A stretch of DNA of 7,914 nt from Spirochaetota bacterium (GTDB taxonomy: Bacteria > Spirochaetota > Spirochaetia > SZUA-6): contig QNBI01000074.1 in the NCBI GenBank assembly GCA_003641675.1, positions 1 through 7,914 on the forward strand, written 5' to 3'. How positions within the stretch are numbered: the stretch's first letter is position 1; each line of letters starts with the position of its first letter. Made by a program: the position numbers and the translations under genes. Below are positions 5,799 through 7,914 of the stretch, piece after piece. The notes beneath the pieces were generated by a model. That model was given only the letters and a program-made list of their open reading frames with translations, was not told where the DNA came from and made no database searches.

Positions 5799-7556
5799 AA
5801 AAGTCCTGTAACCTTTCCGGTTTCTGTATTAACATCTATTTTCCTGAAAGCGGGGTCCGATGCAGTACCAGGCATTAGCTTTATATCTCCGGCTACCGGC
5901 ACCACAAACTCTGCTCCCCTGTATAAAAGGACATCTCGTATGGGAAGGGTCCACCCCTTTGGTCGACCTTTGACTGTGGGATCATGGGAAAGGCTTAAAT
6001 GAGTTTTTACCATGCAGGTTCCCATTCCGCTTAGTTTTGGGTCCTGCTGTATAGCAGCCAATTTCTTTTCGGCCTCTTCCGAATATACAACGCCGTCTGC
6101 CCCGTATATCTCCGTTGCAATCCGTGAAATTCTGTCTTTCTGTGTTGTAGCGTTGTCGTAGAGAAAATTAAAGTCCGGCTTTTCACCGGAAGCCTCTACA
6201 ACGGCTTCTGCAAGTTCACGGGCTCCGTCTCCGCCCTTTTCCCAATGGCGGGCAATGGCGACTCTTGCACCGGAAGCTTCTGCAGCTCTTTTAATAATGT
6301 TTATCTCTTCATCTGTATCTGTTGCAAAGTGGTTTATCGATACTACAGCGGGAATTCCGCTCTTTTTTACAGTTTCTATATGTGCTATTAGATTCTCCAC
6401 CCCTCTCTCGACAAGTGCCGTGTTCTTTTCCGTATATGCCGAATCCAGGGGTTTCCCGGGTACCACTCTTGGCCCTCCCCCATGCATTTTTAATGCCCTG
6501 ACTGTACATACAATAACCGCAGTATCCGGTTTAAGTCCCGAATATCTGCATTTGAGATTCCAGAATTTTTCAAAACCTATATCGACCCCGAATCCGCTCT
6601 CTGTTACATGATAGTCTCCCAGTTTTAGACCGAGCCTGTCCGCTATAATAGATGATTGGCCGATAGCTATATTGGCAAATGGGCCTGCATGAACCAATAC
6701 CGGCTGGCCCTCTATCGTCTGCATAAGGTTAGGATTAATTGTCCTGTTCATAATCGCCGTCATAGCGCCATCCACTTCCAGATCTCTCGTTGTTACAGGT
6801 TTTTTCTGCTTATCATAAGCAACAACTATTTTCCCTATTCTTTCTCTTAAATCTTTAAGGTCCGATGCAATAGCAAGTATTGCCATTAGCTCGGAAGAAA
6901 CTGTAATCTGGAAACCGCTGCGCATGGTAAAGCCGTCCATTTTACCGCCGAGGCCGATTATTATTTCTCGCAGAGCTTGGGCTGAAAAATCAATTGCCCA
7001 ACCCATTGCGACATTCTTTGGATTGATATTAAGTCTTTTTAAACCCTTTTTGGCGAGTATCTTATCGCTGTAGTTAAATTCATGCTGTAGTCTTGCAGTC
7101 AGTGCTACCATTGCAAGGTTATGTGCATTTGTTATTGCATCTATATCACCTGTTAGCCCCAGGCTGAAATCGGATAGAGGTATACATTGAGCAAGCCCTC
7201 CGCCTGCGGCAGAGCCTTTAATATTAAATGTTGGGCCTCCGGAAGGCTGGCGAATAGCGCCTGTAACTTTCTTTCCGATTTTACCGAGCCCTTCTATAAG
7301 TCCTATTAGTGGTTGTTTTTCCCTCTCCCAGAGGGGTGGGAGTGATAGCTGTTACGTCTATATATTTACCGTTTGGTCTGTTTTTAAACCTTTTTAAAAT
7401 GTTATTGTAGTCAAGCTTCCCTAAGAAATGACCGTACGGGTAGAGCTCCATTTTTTCAAGATCAAGTTCTTCGGCAAGCTGATATACGGTTTTCATTTCG
7501 GATTCTGCTGCCTCCGCGATTTGCCAGTCTTTCATTTTTGTAGGATCGAGTTTCAT
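5795..7556 (-). pseudogene. fhs: formate--tetrahydrofolate ligase, interrupted by a frameshift
   Basis: This enzyme joins formate and tetrahydrofolate at the cost of ATP, giving 10-formyl-tetrahydrofolate for purine, formyl-Met or acetogenic one-carbon pathways. Reading begins at ATG 7556-7554, with GAGGAGA at 7562-7568 as ribosome binding site, and gives [16 protein letters not shown] with P-loop Lys80. After codon 83 that frame runs into a stop at 7281. The correct sequence resumes in another frame at 7306 ([20 protein letters not shown]), passes [12 protein letters not shown] and the Met at 7111, and continues through GPFANIAIG (about 292-300), ESGFGVDIG (about 320-328) and RALKMHGG (about 354-361) to the family's usual C-terminus VTGLF. 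Everything except the break is well conserved; the restored length is about 587 residues, somewhat longer than the ~559 of the Moorella enzyme. It could be a recent mutation or a sequencing/assembly error in a functional gene. Confidence 0.93.
7304..7310 (-). other. frameshift point in fhs
   Basis: On the - strand the codons for Thr-Thr-Thr after the P-loop Lys end at 7308, a single A follows at 7307, and the Ile codon of the next conserved block (IGL) begins at 7306. Other family members have four residues between this Lys and the Ile/Val (TTTS in Moorella, STTT in the animal enzyme), so one full codon is expected where one base remains. Two missing bases therefore explain the break better than one extra base. 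Confidence 0.8.
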
Positions 7557-7609
7557 TGCAATCTCCTCTATATATTCTGAAATTTATTTATGATTAAACG
7601 AATTTCTAA

Positions 7610-7638
7610 TTGACTTAAAATGATTTTACTGCTATAAA
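7610..7638 (+). promoter_or_regulatory. strong candidate sigma-70 promoter for the substrate-binding protein gene
   Basis: TTGACT at 7610-7615 and TATAAA at 7633-7638 are separated by 17 bases, and TG at 7630-7631 makes an extended -10 (TGCTATAAA). The start site is expected near 7645, giving a leader of about 150 bases before the ATG at 7795. Confidence 0.7.
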
Positions 7639-7651
7639 ATTTTTAAATCAA
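7623..7651 (-). promoter_or_regulatory. candidate sigma-70 promoter for fhs
   Basis: On the - strand TTGATT (7651-7646) and TAAAAT (7628-7623) are separated by exactly 17 bases. Transcription would begin near 7616, about 60 bases before the fhs ATG. The element overlaps the oppositely directed promoter at 7610-7638. Confidence 0.5.
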
Positions 7652-7763
7652 GTACAGTTGCTGATTTTTTATGGCCTATGAGAACAATAAAAAACGGTAT
7701 TGTAAATACGGCAATAAAATCAACAAAAGTAAGGCAATAAAAGTAGATGCTCTGTACCTGATT
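7646..7763 (+). repeat. 12-base imperfect inverted repeat closing the leader of the substrate-binding protein gene
   Basis: AATCAAGTACAG at 7646-7657 is complementary, with one mismatch, to CTGTACCTGATT at 7752-7763; 94 bases lie between. The left arm starts at the predicted transcription start and the right arm ends 16 bases before the ribosome binding site. Inside, GTT plus GATTTT (7657-7668) can pair with AAAATCAAC (7716-7724) around a 3-base bulge, and GTATT-GTA-AATAC (7697-7709) is a short hairpin or palindrome. I could not match this to a known riboswitch class. It may be a structured leader, paired operator sites, or chance in AT-rich DNA. Confidence 0.4.
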
Positions 7764-7794
7764 AATCCAAATTTTTAAAGAGGAGAAAAGTGTG

Positions 7795-7914
7795 ATGAAA
7801 AAAATCCTTATTGTGCTGATCGCACTAATTCTGCTTATATCCTTTACGACATGGGCAGGCGGACAGAAGGAGAGCGGAAAAGCCGCCTCAACGAAAGAGG
7901 CCCCGTCAGCGGTA
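7795..7914 (+). CDS. ABC-transporter-type periplasmic substrate-binding protein, N-terminal fragment
   Basis: The first 40 codons of a gene that runs off the right edge. It starts at ATG 7795, with GAGGAG at 7780-7785; a GTG at 7792 immediately before is in frame and could also serve. Residues 1-20 form a signal peptide: MKK, a long Leu/Ile core, then SFTTWA, with cleavage likely before Gly21. The mature start GGQKESGKAAS, a flexible Lys/Ala/Ser/Glu stretch, is the style seen at the front of spirochaetal substrate-binding proteins. No lipobox Cys is present in the visible part, so it looks soluble rather than lipid-anchored. The ligand cannot be inferred from this fragment, and any exported protein with such a linker remains an alternative. 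Confidence 0.6.
   Translation, partial: MKKILIVLIALILLISFTTWAGGQKESGKAASTKEAPSAV

Noticed and set aside
6255..6611. 118-codon + strand open frame opposite fhs
   Set aside because: It lies antisense to strongly conserved fhs codons, has no ribosome binding site, and its product resembles no family.
7281..7320. Programmed ribosomal frameshifting in fhs
   Set aside because: No precedent in this family, no heptamer or downstream structure seen, and a +1 shift would leave the P-loop helix one residue short. Mutation or sequence error is simpler.

Overview
The window reads as chromosome of a free-living, anaerobic-type spirochaete. This is an inference from gene style: several TTG starts, moderate to low GC, a truncated right-edge protein whose signal peptide is followed by the AGGQKES stretch common in spirochaetal ABC-transporter binding proteins, and a spirochaete-like set of neighbours. 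I cannot name a genus.

Layout. On the + strand, left to right: the C-terminal end of a COG2403 protein (predicted GTPase / cyclic 2,3-diphosphoglycerate synthetase homologue); ornithine carbamoyltransferase (11 bp later); a small secreted protein of unknown function; an M24 metallopeptidase (Xaa-Pro aminopeptidase type); a DHH/DHHA1 phosphoesterase of the NrnA type; a divergent sigma-70-like protein; and the RdgB/HAM1 nucleotide pyrophosphatase. On the - strand, converging on rdgB with a 4-bp overlap of stop codons, lies formate--tetrahydrofolate ligase (fhs), broken by a frameshift just after its P-loop. To the right, divergent from fhs, the first 40 codons of a substrate-binding protein begin and run off the window.

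How the genes relate. The COG2403 and carbamoyltransferase genes are tightly spaced and probably one transcript for carbamoyl-phosphate/ornithine metabolism. The secreted protein and the peptidase are close enough to be co-transcribed. The sigma-like gene has an exact sigma-54 (RpoN) -24/-12 element in front of it and sits 3 bp from rdgB, so sigma-54 would drive both a putative transcription regulator and a nucleotide-sanitation enzyme. fhs supplies 10-formyl-tetrahydrofolate in one-carbon metabolism.

Most worth a second look: (1) the sigma-54 element feeding a divergent sigma-like gene; (2) the fhs frameshift, where family alignment points to two missing bases; (3) a long leader before the substrate-binding protein whose predicted 5' end can pair 11 of 12 bases with a segment just before the ribosome binding site; (4) a Q/G-rich pentapeptide-repeat insertion in RdgB. 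No tRNA, rRNA, CRISPR, insertion sequence or convincing intrinsic terminator was seen. No stretch over 300 bases lacks a gene; the longest gap is the 238-base fhs/binding-protein intergenic region.
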